Part shown: one piece after another, positions 23,785 through 35,789 of the stretch
Layout of the letters: the number at the start of each line of letters is the position of its first letter
How positions within the stretch are numbered: the first letter of the stretch is position 1
DNA from: Isoetes taiwanensis
Taxonomy: Eukaryota > Streptophyta > Lycopodiopsida > Isoetales > Isoetaceae
Length of the DNA: 64,000 nt
Direction of reading: 5' to 3'
Assembly (NCBI GenBank): GCA_021234155.1
Contig: JAJEKV010000002.1
Location: forward strand, 60,001 to 124,000
Translations under genes and position numbers: made by a program
The notes under the pieces: model-generated
Told to the model about the DNA's origin: nothing
What the model saw: the letters and a program-made list of their open reading frames with translations, nothing else
Databases searched by the model: none

Positions 23785-24179
23785 TCATGGGGTGGTTACC
23801 ACTCACTTCACACTTCATCACCACACCCGCCACCACTCTCACCACACTTGTCACCACTCACCACACTATCACTACACCTCGCCACCACTCACCACATTCA
23901 CCACTATTGAGGTGGTATAGAAGATAGTATACCGATATGGAGGATAAAACGACATGCACGATGCGTGATATTTGCACGATCCGCGGATGACCACCGTGAT
24001 GACCGAAAGCAAGTAGAGAGAAGAACAGAGACGGTGTATTGAGAGAGAGAGTATTTTTGCTTGATCTAGCTATGGAGATGAGGATCTTTTGTGTTGTGCA
24101 TTGCCTTGTTCGGAGTAGATTGAGCTGATTGTTGGGTTTTTTCTATCCTTCTTGCAAGGTTAGAGTTCTGGCTCTAACA
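23785..24179 (+). repeat. 3' LTR of element 1
   Basis: It matches 3931-4319, including the accactcaccaca minisatellite, 'gaggtggtatagaagatag' and the terminal 'gagttctggctctaaca'. The first bases (TCATGGGG) depart from the TGTTGGGG of the other copy, so the left edge is uncertain. GCAGA follows at 24180-24184. Confidence 0.88.
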
Positions 24180-24564
24180 GCAGATATATTTCAGTACAAT
24201 CATGATTGTAGCTTTTGGACTGGGACAGTGAAAGGAAAGTTAATGGATAGTTTGAGTGAAATTCCAGGAAAGGAAATACAGTGGGCTGAAGAGTTCTGCA
24301 GGGAACTCATCTTATGCATGCTTTATTTTGGTTCATCAGCAGGTATGGCAGGGAGATGACAGAATCTCAATTTGAATTTTTCAGGGAAAGTTATTACTAT
24401 CATAGAGGAAGAGTGGACTGCTTTGGAACTTTGATCCATCTTATGGCCACATGTAATTCAGTGAGGCTCCTTGAGCTAGTGGACTGGGCTCCAAGCAATC
24501 AAATTCCCATTTATCAAGCTCAGATCCGAGATCATTTCCATTTCCTTCACTCATATAACTTCTG
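24180..24564 (+). pseudogene. LINE ORF2 end, continued after element 1
   Basis: The frame interrupted at 3925 goes on here (IFQYNHDCSFWTGTVKGKL, then EEFCRELILCMLYFGSSAG), shifts by one base near 24345, and ends after HFHFLHSYNF with a stop at 24563. Its position in the LINE suggests the domain after zf-RVT; I did not recognise catalytic residues. Continuity over a 20-kb insert is the main evidence. Confidence 0.7.
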
Positions 24565-24826
24565 AGTTTTCTTTGCTTTTTATCAGGTATAGTGGCTCAA
24601 TTCTATCTTATCTGCACAGAGGTTCAACTGATTAGGCTATCAAGATCATCTTTTTGGACAGGTCTGATCCGATTAGAAATAACTTGATCTAGCTTATTTT
24701 ACTTTCTGCAACTTTAAGCTATTTTTAAACTTCTAAAGGCTTATCATATTTGGATATGCCTAAGGTACTATGTAATTGTTTTCCATAATTAATGATTAAA
24801 AAGCTTCTTTCCTTCAAAAAAAAACA
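24565..24826 (+). other. LINE 3' untranslated region and poly(A)
   Basis: AT-rich, no coding. Ends 'aaaaagcttctttccttc' followed by nine A, typical of plant L1 3' ends. Confidence 0.75.
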
Positions 24827-26519
24827 GAAGTTGGCAAGACGGAGGGTTACCCTCGCGGACTGTGAGAGGGTGAAGTAGCTTAAATCACACTTCAAAGCTT
24901 TCATGTTTTCGGTGCTATATACCCACATATACTTGAATATGGGCAGAGGCTTTTCAATAATGTTCTTACAATATGCTAAACAGATGTAACAAAAGGTAAA
25001 CCCTGCATGGTTCCAGAGGAGCTTTGGTCAGAGATGAGAGCCAAGTGTGTATGAGCATGAATCGCCAACACCCAAGTAGCATTATACAAGGTGTTCATCG
25101 CTATACAGAGGTGTTCATCATTATGGTAGTCAAGTTCAATAGTTAGACAAATTGTTCTTAGGAATGTTCTAATTGAGAAATTGACTTCTTTACTTGTTAT
25201 ACGTAAGACACTACGTAGGCTTACAAGTGTTTGTTAGATTTTTTCCTCTCTTTTGAAAATGTGGTTCTACTCAGAATATAAGGATTGAAATCGCTTGGAG
25301 GATCATCATATCTCTTTATTCAAATGTGATAATAATGTCTAACCTGCGGATTATGCGTATGATTGTGTGTGATAGAGAAAAATAAACAGTGTTGAACCAT
25401 TGGCATATATTTTGGCATATATGGCCAATTGTTCGACATTTGTGACACATGGGCAAATGAAACATTGCCAAAAATACCATTTTCAACTTCCAGGAACCCA
25501 AAAACTTGGAGGGTCGCATTGCATTTAAATGCATTTAGCCTAAATCAAAATTCAACGCAGTTTCCCCAAGTTGATGCACATGTGAATCAATTCCCATGAA
25601 ACTTCACTCAGATAACCTAATGAATTTATAATGTTGAACCAAATTTGTGTTTTCTCTGCAAAGATTTTCCATTGCTACAGTAGGATATATTTGCTATCGT
25701 GTACTTCGACATTCAGAAATATATTTGAAGCATTGAGCATTGAAGTTGCATGTAATATGAATCCAATGCATTACTAGAAATTGCATATCGACAACTTTCT
25801 ATTCACTAGACCATCATAACCGTAAGCACAAGATTGTAAGAAAAAGTGGTATCTATGTCTTTTTATACTCCATCTCTTGCTTCTATGAAAATAACGCTCA
25901 AGTAAAGATAGATGGAAAATACACAAATATAAAATAGGCCAATGTTTGCATAGCTATTTAGGTGGAACATGCCCATGCTCTACAAATAAACATGTTAGAA
26001 AAGATAGAAATACCTCTTCATAGTAAGATGCAAAGCAACAAAGAAGAAAAGGAACTCACCTCTTGAAGAAATTCCATATGACGGCATATGGAATGGAGGT
26101 ACGTAGTGCCAAGGACATTAAAAAATTGAATGTTAGCTATGAGAGTCCACATCCATTTGTTTATATACATGGACCGGTAAGTTAGTTATCCGAGTCTATG
26201 TGTTGGGGATTCAACGATACCTATGCTCATAAGGTACAATACTACTAAGTAGAGATGATTCCTACCTCAAGAAGATGATTGTTGAATCAAGTTGTCTTTC
26301 TGCAATACATCAACATGAGAACATCAATCTAGGAAAAACTGCGGGAGGTAAAGTATTGATCCTTTTACATACCCAATTTGAGTAGTTCACGGTTTTGTTG
26401 TATTGTTGAAATTTCTTTGTCAACGAATTTCAATGCTCTAAATTGATTGTAAGCTATACGTATGATGATTTTCGGCCTCATGGGATCGTGAAGAATACAT
26501 CACAAAAAAGATGGATCAA
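24827..26519. other. AT-rich intergenic, no gene seen
   Basis: No frame with recognisable protein features. One splice-like - strand signal (AAGAG/GTGAGTTCC near 26055-26066) is present but unsupported by flanking coding sequence. Confidence 0.5.
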
Positions 26520-26545
26520 GAATAGAATAGAATAGAATAGAATAG
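26520..26545 (-). repeat. Pentanucleotide microsatellite, LINE 3' tail
   Basis: Five GAATA-type units on the + strand (TATTC on the - strand). Its place at the 3' edge of the GC-rich LINE suggests a simple-repeat tail. Confidence 0.7.
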
Positions 26546-27734
26546 GTTTTAAAGGCCCACGAGACCACACAATTGGCCTATGGGACCCAAACAAAAAAAG
26601 AGAGCAAAGAAGCATACACGACAGGATTAAAACCTCCCGCCCAAGGGTTTTCGAGGGAAAAACCTTAGCAAAGAATAAGCCCGGCTGCACACTGCATACA
26701 ATTGCATAGACAGCCTTCAATACCGTCCCGTGAGGACACAAACGAAGTCCGCGGCATCCATAACCTCCCCGGAGGTATGACCTCAATGAACCCATCGACG
26801 CCGGCTAATAATCATGCAACGGCCGGGCCGTGCACTAGTAATCGAACATATCGCCTCGATGCGGGCAAATCGCCGGGCGTGTCCGAGGGTATGACATTTC
26901 ATCCTCAATCGCGCCGGTGGTAACATCGGCAAAGCCTTTGCTCCCGTGCTTCACGGCCCAACGCCTCGTTTAACGCGGAGGCTATGTGCCCCCGTATGTA
27001 ATGGAAGCTATAAGCCTCAAGGCTTCTTCATGGGTAGCCGGGTGTACAAGTACCGTGTGGCCTCTTGTGAGCCTATATAGATTGACTTGTCACGTATAGT
27101 GTGCCAGCTTAACATGTGTCGTGAGCCTCTCAGATCCCACACCGCTAAGGAAAGTAGCATCAAGGTATAGTTTATGCCTCATGATCTTTCTTCTTTGTCC
27201 TCGACACTGACACATCTGTTTGTCAAGACACCCCAAATAAGTGAGAACCACATCGAGCCCCGCTGTCTTTCCAAAGAGGATTTCAGGCGCTGGGGACCCA
27301 TTGCCGTACAAAGCAAGGCAGGCAAGCGCGGTATCGCCCATAGCTTACCACCTTTTGGAAGTAAACGACATGGCGCTCCAATGCACTGAAGGGTAGAACC
27401 GGCCTCCGGGAGTAGGATCTGCACGGAACCTGCGGACTTCACCCCGTGGCCCGCGCCAAGAAGGCCTTCTCCCCGTGACCGCCGAGGTCATCTCCAGTGC
27501 TGAGGGATATCACCGACCCCAACCGGCCCCATACAAAAGGGCCGGCTCAACCAAGGCCCAAACAAATGTGACTGGTGACCCTGTGCATACAACCGCCTTT
27601 GTGTAATGCTATTCCGCATGGCATATATAGTGCTTTCCAACCCGCTAGAAGTGACCAAGAACCCGATAGCCGTGATCCCAATGGGTGGTAGCGCTGAGAA
27701 CTCCAATCCCTGGCACTGTAGGCCTGAGCCACCT

Positions 27735-28470
27735 CTACCTCCTCGCCTCGTGTTGAATGTGGGAAGCCTTGGCCGACGATGATGCAACTAGCAGCGCTGT
27801 TCCCGCTTTGGCTAAGTTAACTTGCCGTTGAATTCGCAAAAAAGCGTCAAGAGCATCCAGTGACGCTGTACGTCCTCCGAGTATAGGCCATGAGGTCGAC
27901 ATCAAGCCAAGATATATGAGTTGCCGGATTGTGTGATGCATGATATGTACCAAGACTTCCATGGTGCTCAGAGAGAGCCAATCTTCCAACCGATCAATGT
28001 AGAGGCCAAAGAGTGTGTGGGGAGAGGGGCAACCCTCACGCGACCCATCGCTAATGGTCACCGGTCAGTGGTCGGCCGATGTGATACAATGCACCGAGCA
28101 TGCCTCGTGATGTACCCTTATATAATCGCATTCGCTAGTCCAGGGGTCCCCAAATACCAACTGGCCCCATAGCTTATTAAGTGGGTAATCGTGGTCAATG
28201 CCTTTGCAAATCCACTAAACAACAAGATGTGTTCTCGGCCGGGCTGACCTCGCTATCTTCAATCAATGCGCAGAGTGAAGATAAGGATCAATGGTGGAAT
28301 GTCCGGGCCTAAACCCCGCCTGGTGGTAAGAGCTCGCACTGTCCTCCGGCCCCATATTGTCACCAAGCTCAAGGATGCCACCAACAGCTTTTGCAAAGAG
28401 AGAGTTTCACTCATAATAGTGCTGTAGTTACCTATTACTGAGGGTCCCCTCGCTTTGTATATGGGCACTA
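27735..28470 (-). pseudogene. LINE reverse transcriptase core
   Basis: The frame 28259-28468 starts PIYKARGPSVIGNYSTI, the LINE RT motif around the invariant NYR/S; 27735-28061 gives a degenerate GCPLSPTLFGLYIDRLE counterpart (here GCPSPHTLFGLYIDRLE), LIY followed by a ruined (Y/F)ADD box, and DALDAFLRIQRQVNLAKA. The DVDLMA codons that should follow ADD are visible in another frame near 27885-27903. The enzyme would copy its RNA at a nicked target. At least three frameshifts are present. Confidence 0.85.
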
Positions 28471-29049
28471 CTCTATTTAGTGGTCCATCATGTGAGGGAA
28501 GCCTCTCAAGTAATGCTTTTATTGGAATTACCGCCGCGGAGAATTGTGCACCAGCGGAGGCCCAGCCCCCATTTCAAGCTTTCCGCCACATGCCATATCT
28601 AAATCATGTTTCCCATTAGCCAGGGCGGCCAGAGGCCCATGATGACATCCCCTCTGCGGATAAATCCGTGAGCCATGCCTATCTCTGCGGGAGGGATCAC
28701 TGCCCCCTCAAGCAAGTTATACAGTCAAGCAGGCACCGTACTCCATTGCTCCGGTGATGTTCCCTGCGGGTCGTAAGTGTGCTTGCTCAAGACCCTTCTC
28801 CGTATCGTCCCCGGGTGCCTGGCCCGTGAGACCAAACATCTGCTGTCGATGCTCATGCAGGTATCCGCCTTCTTGTTCTTGGAGAAAGGAACGTATTGAC
28901 TGACTCACTGCGGGCGAGATGGATCGACTTGCCGGAAAGTGTGCGCTTTGAGCTCCCCGACACTCATCATCAAAACCATCTAAGGGAAGGTGGTGGTGCT
29001 CGAGGGCTTAAATGTGAGCTTCCTAAAGCATCTTCTCGCAGCCCGCCGG

Positions 29050-30020
29050 CGTGTGAGTCACCGCTGCATTGTTCTGGAAGTGTGGGAGCTGCGCTAGCCC
29101 CGCTGCATCATGCTCAAGCAACCGGGTATAGGTCCCTCGCGACGGCCGTAGTCCAGCGCACTGGGCACCCAAAGGTGTTGAGGCAAAGAGGTGCACGGGA
29201 GCTTCCAATCGGAGATGGGCGAACAGGGCCTGGTCGGAGTCTACTCGGCCCCGAAAGTGTCTGCCCCGATGGAAAAATGAGTAAACTGTGTGCGCACTCG
29301 CTCCTCAAATCCGCCAGATAATCCACCACACCGAGCCCCTTGGTTCTCCTCGCTCTACAAGTGTAGCACTGGAAGAGACTAGCCATTGCACTAACCCATT
29401 ACAGAGCAACTAAAATCAAAAGATACTACCCAGCTAACAAGAATCCCGCCCCCGGCCATAGCGCCGTAAATATGGCCGCTATCCCATATCCTTTGACCAA
29501 GCCATCTCTCACAAGGGGTTCAGCCGCAAGACGCCCCTTCGCTGTGGGCTCAAATTTTGGAACCCGCTTCTACCGTAAGGCATTAAAGTCGCCAAGCAAA
29601 TATAACCCCCGCCTAACCTGCTTAGGCCAGATGTCATCATATAGATCTATTATAAGTGCTCCAATCGACCCACATCCTCAATGAGTGTTGTTATAAAAAG
29701 CTGCTCTCAAAGATGTGGAAAGTAGCATGTCGCTATGAGGAGAGTGTCAAGCATCGCCATGCCGCGACAAGCACCCACAAGTAGCTTATTGTACTGCCTG
29801 CTGTGCAACGAGACCGGAAAGTGCCTCTGCTGTACTCCAGAGTAGCAGCAACCCCGCCTATGCCCTCGCCAATTGCAGGCACTCATTGAACAATCGGTAG
29901 AAATGCATAGCCCGAGGTTCGGGTACCAGGCTCCCTCGTGATGCTCCCATGTTTCCATGAGGAAAAATGAGATCCATATCCTGCAAGTAGAGTTGAGACT
30001 CTCGCCGCTGCTGTGGAAGC
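29050..30020 (-). pseudogene. LINE endonuclease domain
   Basis: On the - strand: an MDLIFPHGN / FLMETW segment near 29950-29990 (N-terminal glutamate motif), LLIATCYFPHL near 29710-29745, and the LGDFN catalytic motif at 29580-29596. These are hallmarks of the exonuclease-endonuclease-phosphatase fold used by LINEs to nick target DNA. The frames change between motifs. Confidence 0.8.
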
Positions 30021-30299
30021 CCCGGATGGGGCCTAAGACACCATCCCGGGAGGCACAGCCTCCTATTTGCCGGGTGATTCGGAGCGTGGACGCCGGGCGA
30101 TCCTGGGTTCCGCCAGGGGAGCAGCAGGGCAAGGGCCGAGCAAAGCACTGGATGGGCGGGAGCAGAGGTGCGCAAGGGGTATCGGCCAAAGAAGAAGAAG
30201 CAGCAGAGTGGTAAAGTACTGGACGCATTGCCTCGCTACTTCAAGAAAGGCCCTGAAAATGCTTGCCCCTATTGGCTCGCAGCCCCCACGACTCGACGC

Positions 30300-31640
30300 C
30301 CCTCGACCCGGGCCACCACGGCTGACTCTGCACGGGGTGAGATCCCTGTTTCAACATACAGCACCCTTCGCCGTCTACTCCGACGCAGATGGCTCGCACC
30401 GCATGTCCGCCACCGCGTGAAGGTGACAACATCGCCGGGCATTCAGGCGGCCGAGCCCCAAGGCGCCGGGGCCGCAGCAGCAATTTGTACCGCTAGCCGA
30501 ATGCCATTCCGAGATAGGATCTCATCCTCAATGCGCCAGAGATCTTCTCCGCTTCTCCCTCTAAAAGTCCACGCATTCACTACATTATATGGCGCTACGG
30601 CCTCGCCTCGGCTGCCACCGAAGTCGAGGGCAACATTAGCCGCCCCAAAGCAGGACGCTGGCGGCCGGAGGTGTGGGTTGCCTACAAATGTAGGGCGTGT
30701 GTGGTGTGCGAAGATGGAGGAGGTGGCGCGGCTCGTCAGCTCAAGGCTTGACGACTGCGGGCTGTGGGGGGCACGGCGCTTTGGCTGCCCTCTCTGCTGC
30801 GCCTCCGCCGCCTGGAGTCTGGAGCCTAGCTCCCGCTGGAATCTCTGGCCGGCCCTCGCCAACTCCATTTGTGCAAAGTGTCAGCAGTGTTCATGGACCT
30901 CGAAGCACTGAGGTCAGCCGCCTTGCCGGGCAATGGCTGCTTTGAGCCCGGATCTCCCCGATCTTGTGTCTCAAAATTCTACCGTGGTTCTCACCGCCTG
31001 GGTTGGCTTCCGGACGATGGCTCCTGGACAAGCCAGATCACAAGGGCATACCCCGCCCGACTCCGAGGCGGAAATAGTCGCCATCAGATCCTCGGCTTCC
31101 ACACCCCGGCTTGTCGATGCCATAGTCTCCACGGTGAGGAGGGAATCCACGCTGAAGCCGCGTTTTTCCAAGTAAGGCCCCCGCCATCCCTGCTAAGTTC
31201 TCAAAGGGCTAAGCTAAGCCCGCCTTCTAATCACAGATGGTCTCTATGTTCTGCGAACCCAAGGTTTCCACGCTAACCTGCCTCTTTTGAGCACATGGGA
31301 TGCCGAGGATTGTATCTCAGCCAATCCCGCATCCGCTCAAGTATTCTCGACCGCTCCTCCGTACCGCTTCATGGCCCTCGTCATACCGTGGTCGAGCTTG
31401 AGCAGCCTTCATCCATCTCCCCGAGCCAATCTCGTGATTGGGCCTTCGCCGCTTCCTCCTCATGGAAGAGGTTTCTCCCCGCTCTTGTTATTATCCGACC
31501 GGCCGCTACGCTCTCCCCGTTCTCCTGTGGGCCGGGCCGGGTCACCGGATCGGGGAATGTCTCCTCCAAATGGGGGTCCGTGCAAGGGGCTATGTGAGGA
31601 AGCTGTGGAGATCCAGATGCACAGAGGTGAACTGTGATAG
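30300..31640 (-). pseudogene. Possible LINE ORF1 or 5' region
   Basis: Long open frames exist on both strands because of high GC. The - strand frame 30443-30868 starts MELARAGQRFQRELGSRLQ with a helical, possibly coiled-coil beginning, and 31381-31665 is acidic and glutamate-rich. By position it should be the LINE's upstream ORF. The + strand frame of 247 codons (30168-30911) is thought to be a shadow. Low certainty. Confidence 0.35.
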
Positions 31641-34300
31641 TTTTCCTTTTTACACCGTGATACAAATATGAGATATTAAAGCACCTTTAATTTGCCATGT
31701 TTGAGATGTTGAAAGATCTGCTTTCTCGCGGATATGATAGCATAAGCTTTCATTATTTTAAGACTAATAAATGTAGAGAGCTCCCTTGAAACAACAAATA
31801 ATGCCTTGATCATCACTCCATTCCCTTCCACCTACACCTTCGCATCAAGAAATCCTAGTAAGCTACTTGTCATACCAATTTGAGAGCCAGGCCGTAACCT
31901 CAATTGGTACCAAGGCACCCCTCTTAAAAGCTTCATAAGTCTTACAAAGAGATCCCAAGAGGATGTTTGAGTCTCCCTATGCCTAGAAAAATTTATAGCC
32001 AAACCTTTTACCTACTTTCACAACCCTATGTACCAATGATGCCTAAGCTATATTGATACAATCCCCCATTCTTTCCACGCCTATTTTAAAACTAATTGCT
32101 CCTTGTCTACTACTATGCTTAAGCATGTGGCAAAGATTCTTAGACATCTTCGCTTTTCTACCATCATCTTCATACTCAGAAGCTTCGAAATATTCTATCC
32201 GCTGCACCAAAACCAAATAAAATAATGGCAATCACGCATCAGGGCCTTTAAAATGCATTGCGTCACCAACTACTTTTATCCCCTTAATGTTTTAGCAACA
32301 AATCTAAATGAATCCTCGAAGGTTCAAATTTCACAACTTGAATGATTGTATTCCTTTTTTCTCCTTTATTTGCATTCAAAAAAATTACTGAACTATAGAA
32401 ACTAGCAAAGACTTACCCTACGCCTCTCATGTCAGTTTCGAGAGCCACTCAAACGACGCCCAAATTTGTCGTGGTAGCTCAAAGAGGTTCTTTTGAAGAT
32501 ACGGTTATGCATTCTAATTCTATATGGCCAAGCCAAACCTCGCAGTCCATTTTCCAATCATCAAACGATAGATAACATACATCTAGTTAACATTGTATAA
32601 GAACTTGAAGCTTACCTTGCCATACACAATAGCTTTAGATATGGCTAGCTAAAAGACAATCCATTGTTGCTTTGCTAACTAGAAACCCAAAAGTCCGCTT
32701 GTTCCTACAAGCATAGAGCAAAGTGGAGTTCATTATACATGCTAAGTTAGGTAAAATGTTATTTCAAATTTAAATTGCATGCATGAGAATTCATTGAGCC
32801 GCATCCAAAGACTAACAAATGTAAGATTATTCCTGCAACATGCCTTCCACTTGGTAATTACATCAAAAGTGGACGAGTCAGCTCTTGAATATTTAAAGGG
32901 TACATTGTCCACGATGGTACAAATGGCCTCGCAAACCATTGAAGGTCTTAAATAATATATGTTCTTCATCGTAACTCAGCATGTTGTTGCTCGTGTGGCT
33001 ACCGGAATTACAAAGGTTTATATAGAAGCATAAATCCACCAACATCCTACTCCTAATTTTTACTGGGCTGAAAATCTATATAAATCTTTAATCGGCCATA
33101 GAATCAATTTTAGGTATTTCTAAATATCAACACTAGGAATCGCAAAAAGAATCAAGTAAAAAGAACTGCTTTTGAATATTTGAGGTATTTGTCCACAGGT
33201 ATGTGGCTGGAAAGTTCATACGGTACAAGTCCTCTTCTTCTCTCCACCAAGGTAGTAAGAACCCTGTGGTGTAATTTAAGGATGAAGTGCTAGCAATTAG
33301 TCAGTAGTAGGGACGTGCATTCAAATATTTTGTTTTATCTCTGCTCCCAAAACTATTCGAGGAAAGGTGAGACTAGGGCATGACAATACCGCCACCACCG
33401 TTAGTCTACACGCGAAAACGGTGCTAAAAGACCGTTGTTTGCATGGGAAATACCGCTGCATAAGAACTGACCTGATAATTTGTACCATAGCCGCGCTTCG
33501 CTGCACTGCCCTCTAACGATGCTCCCATCCAAGATAGTTGACATAGCTGACATGTGATGGGCTGAAGTAACGCTGATATTCAACCATCGGAGGTGAGACG
33601 CCCCATTCGCCAGTCCTATCTGCTATGAAAAATTTCTTCCCTTTACCTTGCTCCTCGCGATTTACCTCTTACAAAATTATTAAAACATTTTGGCCGAATA
33701 TACAACCGCAATTGAGGCATGCCTTAAGTATGAGAAAGTCTACTTTTTAGGTTTTGAGAAAAGATTGAGAAGCCGGCGTAAAATTTTACGCCTCTTTGCC
33801 TACCGTTTCCTCAAGTGAACAAACTATAGTCGGTAAAATGCAATATACGATCCGCCACCGGTGCTACACTTACTTGATCTATCGCGATCTATAGTGAGGT
33901 ATGATAAAGCATTGCCGCGAGCCAACATGCTTGGCATATTAGTCTCAGTGAACTCCATGCTCGACTGAAAAATCCCACTCCCCTCTTACCGCCGTAATCG
34001 AAAGTTCTTGGCAGACTTGAGCCGTGAAGTTATTCGTGTGACGCAGCAAATGAATGTGCATTAGATTGCGTGAATGCATTCAAGATGCGTGATGAATGCA
34101 TTAGGAGGCGCATGGCAAGAAGAATCGCTAGCTTCTCTGCTTCAATACCTTCAAAGAACAAGTAACCCCAGCATTTCATGTACCATGATGGGTTTTAGCA
34201 AAATATTGGCATATTCTGGTATATATCGCATATACCTAGCATATGCCATAAACCCACCTCAACAAGGGCTTGCCCCCTTAGGGGCAACCCAAAAAAGCAT
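31641..34300. other. AT-rich intergenic, no gene recognised
   Basis: Frames are short. The - strand frame at 32742-32969 (VCEAICTIVDNVPFKYSRADS) has a natural-looking composition but no identifiable domain or splice context. A perfect hairpin TTGCCCC-CTTA-GGGGCAA lies near 34271-34288. Confidence 0.45.
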
Positions 34301-34309
34301 TGTCACAGA

Positions 34310-35660
34310 TATATTCTATCTAGCCGAACAGAGAAATTTGACAATAGAAAACCTCTGATTTAGCTCTGCAAAGACCATCTTATGCTCCATCTTATCCTTG
34401 TAATATGCTTTTGGTTACAAAAATCCATATTAGATATTGAGAAGTTGGCAGCCATATGGTCTAGATTGTAACAAATGCCATATTGCTCCACCTGTCAAAT
34501 TAATCTACTACTACGCATAATGCATCCTCTTGCAGCAATCAATTTACCTTCGACACCATACATTGTGAAGCATATATATTCTAGCAAAAACTTGTGAAGA
34601 CCGAAGAAAGAAATTTGGCAATAAAAACCTCTTATTCAGCTTTGTAAAGACATTTTATCCTTGTAATATCAAGAACCGCATTGCTTGAACAAACAAAGAC
34701 TCAAGTAAATCTAAAATGTAGCTTAGTATAGAACTAAGCACCATGTAACAAATATCAGAGTATCCTTGAAAAACCTATGAAGATCTAAAAATTAACATTT
34801 GAAAACTTAACCCTAAAACCTTAATTTACAACTCTGGCAGCATGAATTTGCACAGAGTTATTGTAGCATTGTGAAGCATAAATTTAATGAGGCTTTACAG
34901 AACGAGCACAAAAAACCTTATTCAGCTCGCGAAAGACATCTTATCCTTGTAATATCAATGCGATTGTTTAGGCAGTAAAGACCTTCTCGCAATGTAATAG
35001 CTTTAGAATAATCATAGATCATATATTCCTAGACATCCCGTGATGGCGTGATATAATAAAGCACATAATAATTTGGTAATAAAAAACCTCTTATCAGCTC
35101 TGCAAAGACATCTTATCCTTGTAATATCAACAGCCGCATTGCTTAGGCAAAGACCTTCAACCGAACAGTTTTAGAATAGAATCTGTTAGACCATGTATTT
35201 GGTACATCCTGTGCGGCAGCATAGTAAAGCATATAATAAATACCAGAGCCTATAGTTTGCACAATTTCGAAGCATAATTTACCCCTAAAAAATCCTATTT
35301 TTACAACTCCTCGACGAGATGAATATGCTATCGAGAAATTGACAATAAAAGACTCCTTTGACCAAATTTCCGCAAAGACCATCTTATGCTCCATCTTATG
35401 CCCTATGATGGCATTGCATTCAGAATTCTTCTAGGAAGCTTGACATATGCTATTTAAAGTTGATTAGTGTCGTACCTGACAGGCACATCTCCTTTCCCAT
35501 TGACGTAAAAATTCATCTATCTATCTTTCATTCTGCAAGAGCAATTCAAAGCAGCCGCCAGTCCATATGAGCGTTTCAATAGCCAAAATCAAGCCTTGCA
35601 ACAACTTAATTCTATGTAAACATGGGGAAAGTAGTGCCATACCTTTGCGCGCATTTTGCA
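34310..35660. repeat. Second copy of the 1.5-2.7 kb repeat block
   Basis: The same phrases occur (gagaaatttg-caataaaa, atccttgtaatatcaa, tgcacagagttattgtagca) with sub-units starting near 34320, 34600, 34800, 34910 and 35070. 35290-35645 is the best-matching part to 2041-2352 in the same orientation. This copy has about 30 extra bases ('attgacgtaaaaattcatctatct') absent from the other. Confidence 0.8.
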
Positions 35661-35771
35661 TTGCATCTGAAGTTCGTACTAAATAATCATCACGGGCTCT
35701 GCTTCGATGTCCAATGCCTGAATGATCCACAATTGCCTCTATCTGCCTTGCTTCCAGATGTAATCTTGCCA
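35643..35771 (-). pseudogene. Exon-like segment next to the repeat, unknown protein
   Basis: The - strand reads VARLHLEARQIEAIVDHSG and, further on, RARDDYLVRTSDAMQNARK, then a good splice donor AAAG/GTATGG at 35642/35641. The following 'intron' continues as the repeat shared with 2.2-2.35 kb and has an acceptor-like TTGCTCTTGCAG near 35537. The composition looks genuinely coding. The upstream boundary is unclear: a stop lies at about 35779 and the nearest AG lacks a pyrimidine tract. The matching copy at 2.35 kb loses this exon. I do not recognise the protein; a gene fragment carried by a repeat is likely. Confidence 0.45.
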
Positions 35772-35789
35772 CTATTTTTCAATTTTGAA

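Larger units (their letters stand above)
3931..24179 (+). mobile_element. Ty3/gypsy LTR retrotransposon, element 1
   Basis: A complete LTR element on the + strand: LTR (3931-4319), putative primer site, gag with two zinc knuckles, aspartic protease, reverse transcriptase and RNase H, then, after nested element 2, the rest of RNase H and the integrase, and a second LTR (about 23785-24179). The ends obey the TG...CA rule on the left copy, and the flanks carry the 5-bp duplication GCAGA. Domain order (protease before polymerase before integrase) and the polymerase motif FLDGYSGYNQI indicate Ty3/gypsy; this motif is common in the Athila/Tat-like branch. No chromodomain was seen. Without the nested insert it would be about 7.1 kb. 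Confidence 0.92.
2706..24826 (+). mobile_element. 5'-truncated LINE (L1-type), interrupted by element 1
   Basis: The 3' portion of a non-LTR retrotransposon lies in two pieces, 2706-3930 and 24180-24826. The left piece encodes a polymerase C-terminal region with a zinc-binding (zf-RVT) signature. The right piece continues the frame and ends in 'aaagcttctttccttc' plus a run of nine A at about 24818-24826, a typical plant L1 3' end. The break is the target duplication GCAGA (3926-3930 and 24180-24184) of the inserted LTR element. The 5' limit is set where similarity to the neighbouring repeat stops (about 2706). A target duplication for the LINE itself was not found with confidence; only a short CAGAA is shared. 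Confidence 0.85.
26520..31640 (-). mobile_element. GC-rich decayed LINE with endonuclease and RT
   Basis: A non-LTR retrotransposon on the - strand. Order from right to left: a possible ORF1 region (30.3-31.6 kb), an apurinic-type endonuclease (about 29.1-30.0 kb), reverse transcriptase (27.7-28.5 kb), C-terminal part (27.0-27.7 kb), and a 3' end with a GAATA pentanucleotide run (26520-26545). The block is far richer in G+C than both neighbours, and composition changes sharply near 31640. No target duplication was identified. The clade (L1-like or RTE-like) is not resolved; a simple-repeat tail instead of poly(A) is more common in RTE-type elements. Confidence 0.82.

Noticed and set aside
30168-30911. 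247-codon + strand frame
   Set aside because: It lies antisense to the GC-rich LINE, is very rich in R, P, A and S, and overlaps other long frames on both strands; most likely a GC-driven shadow.
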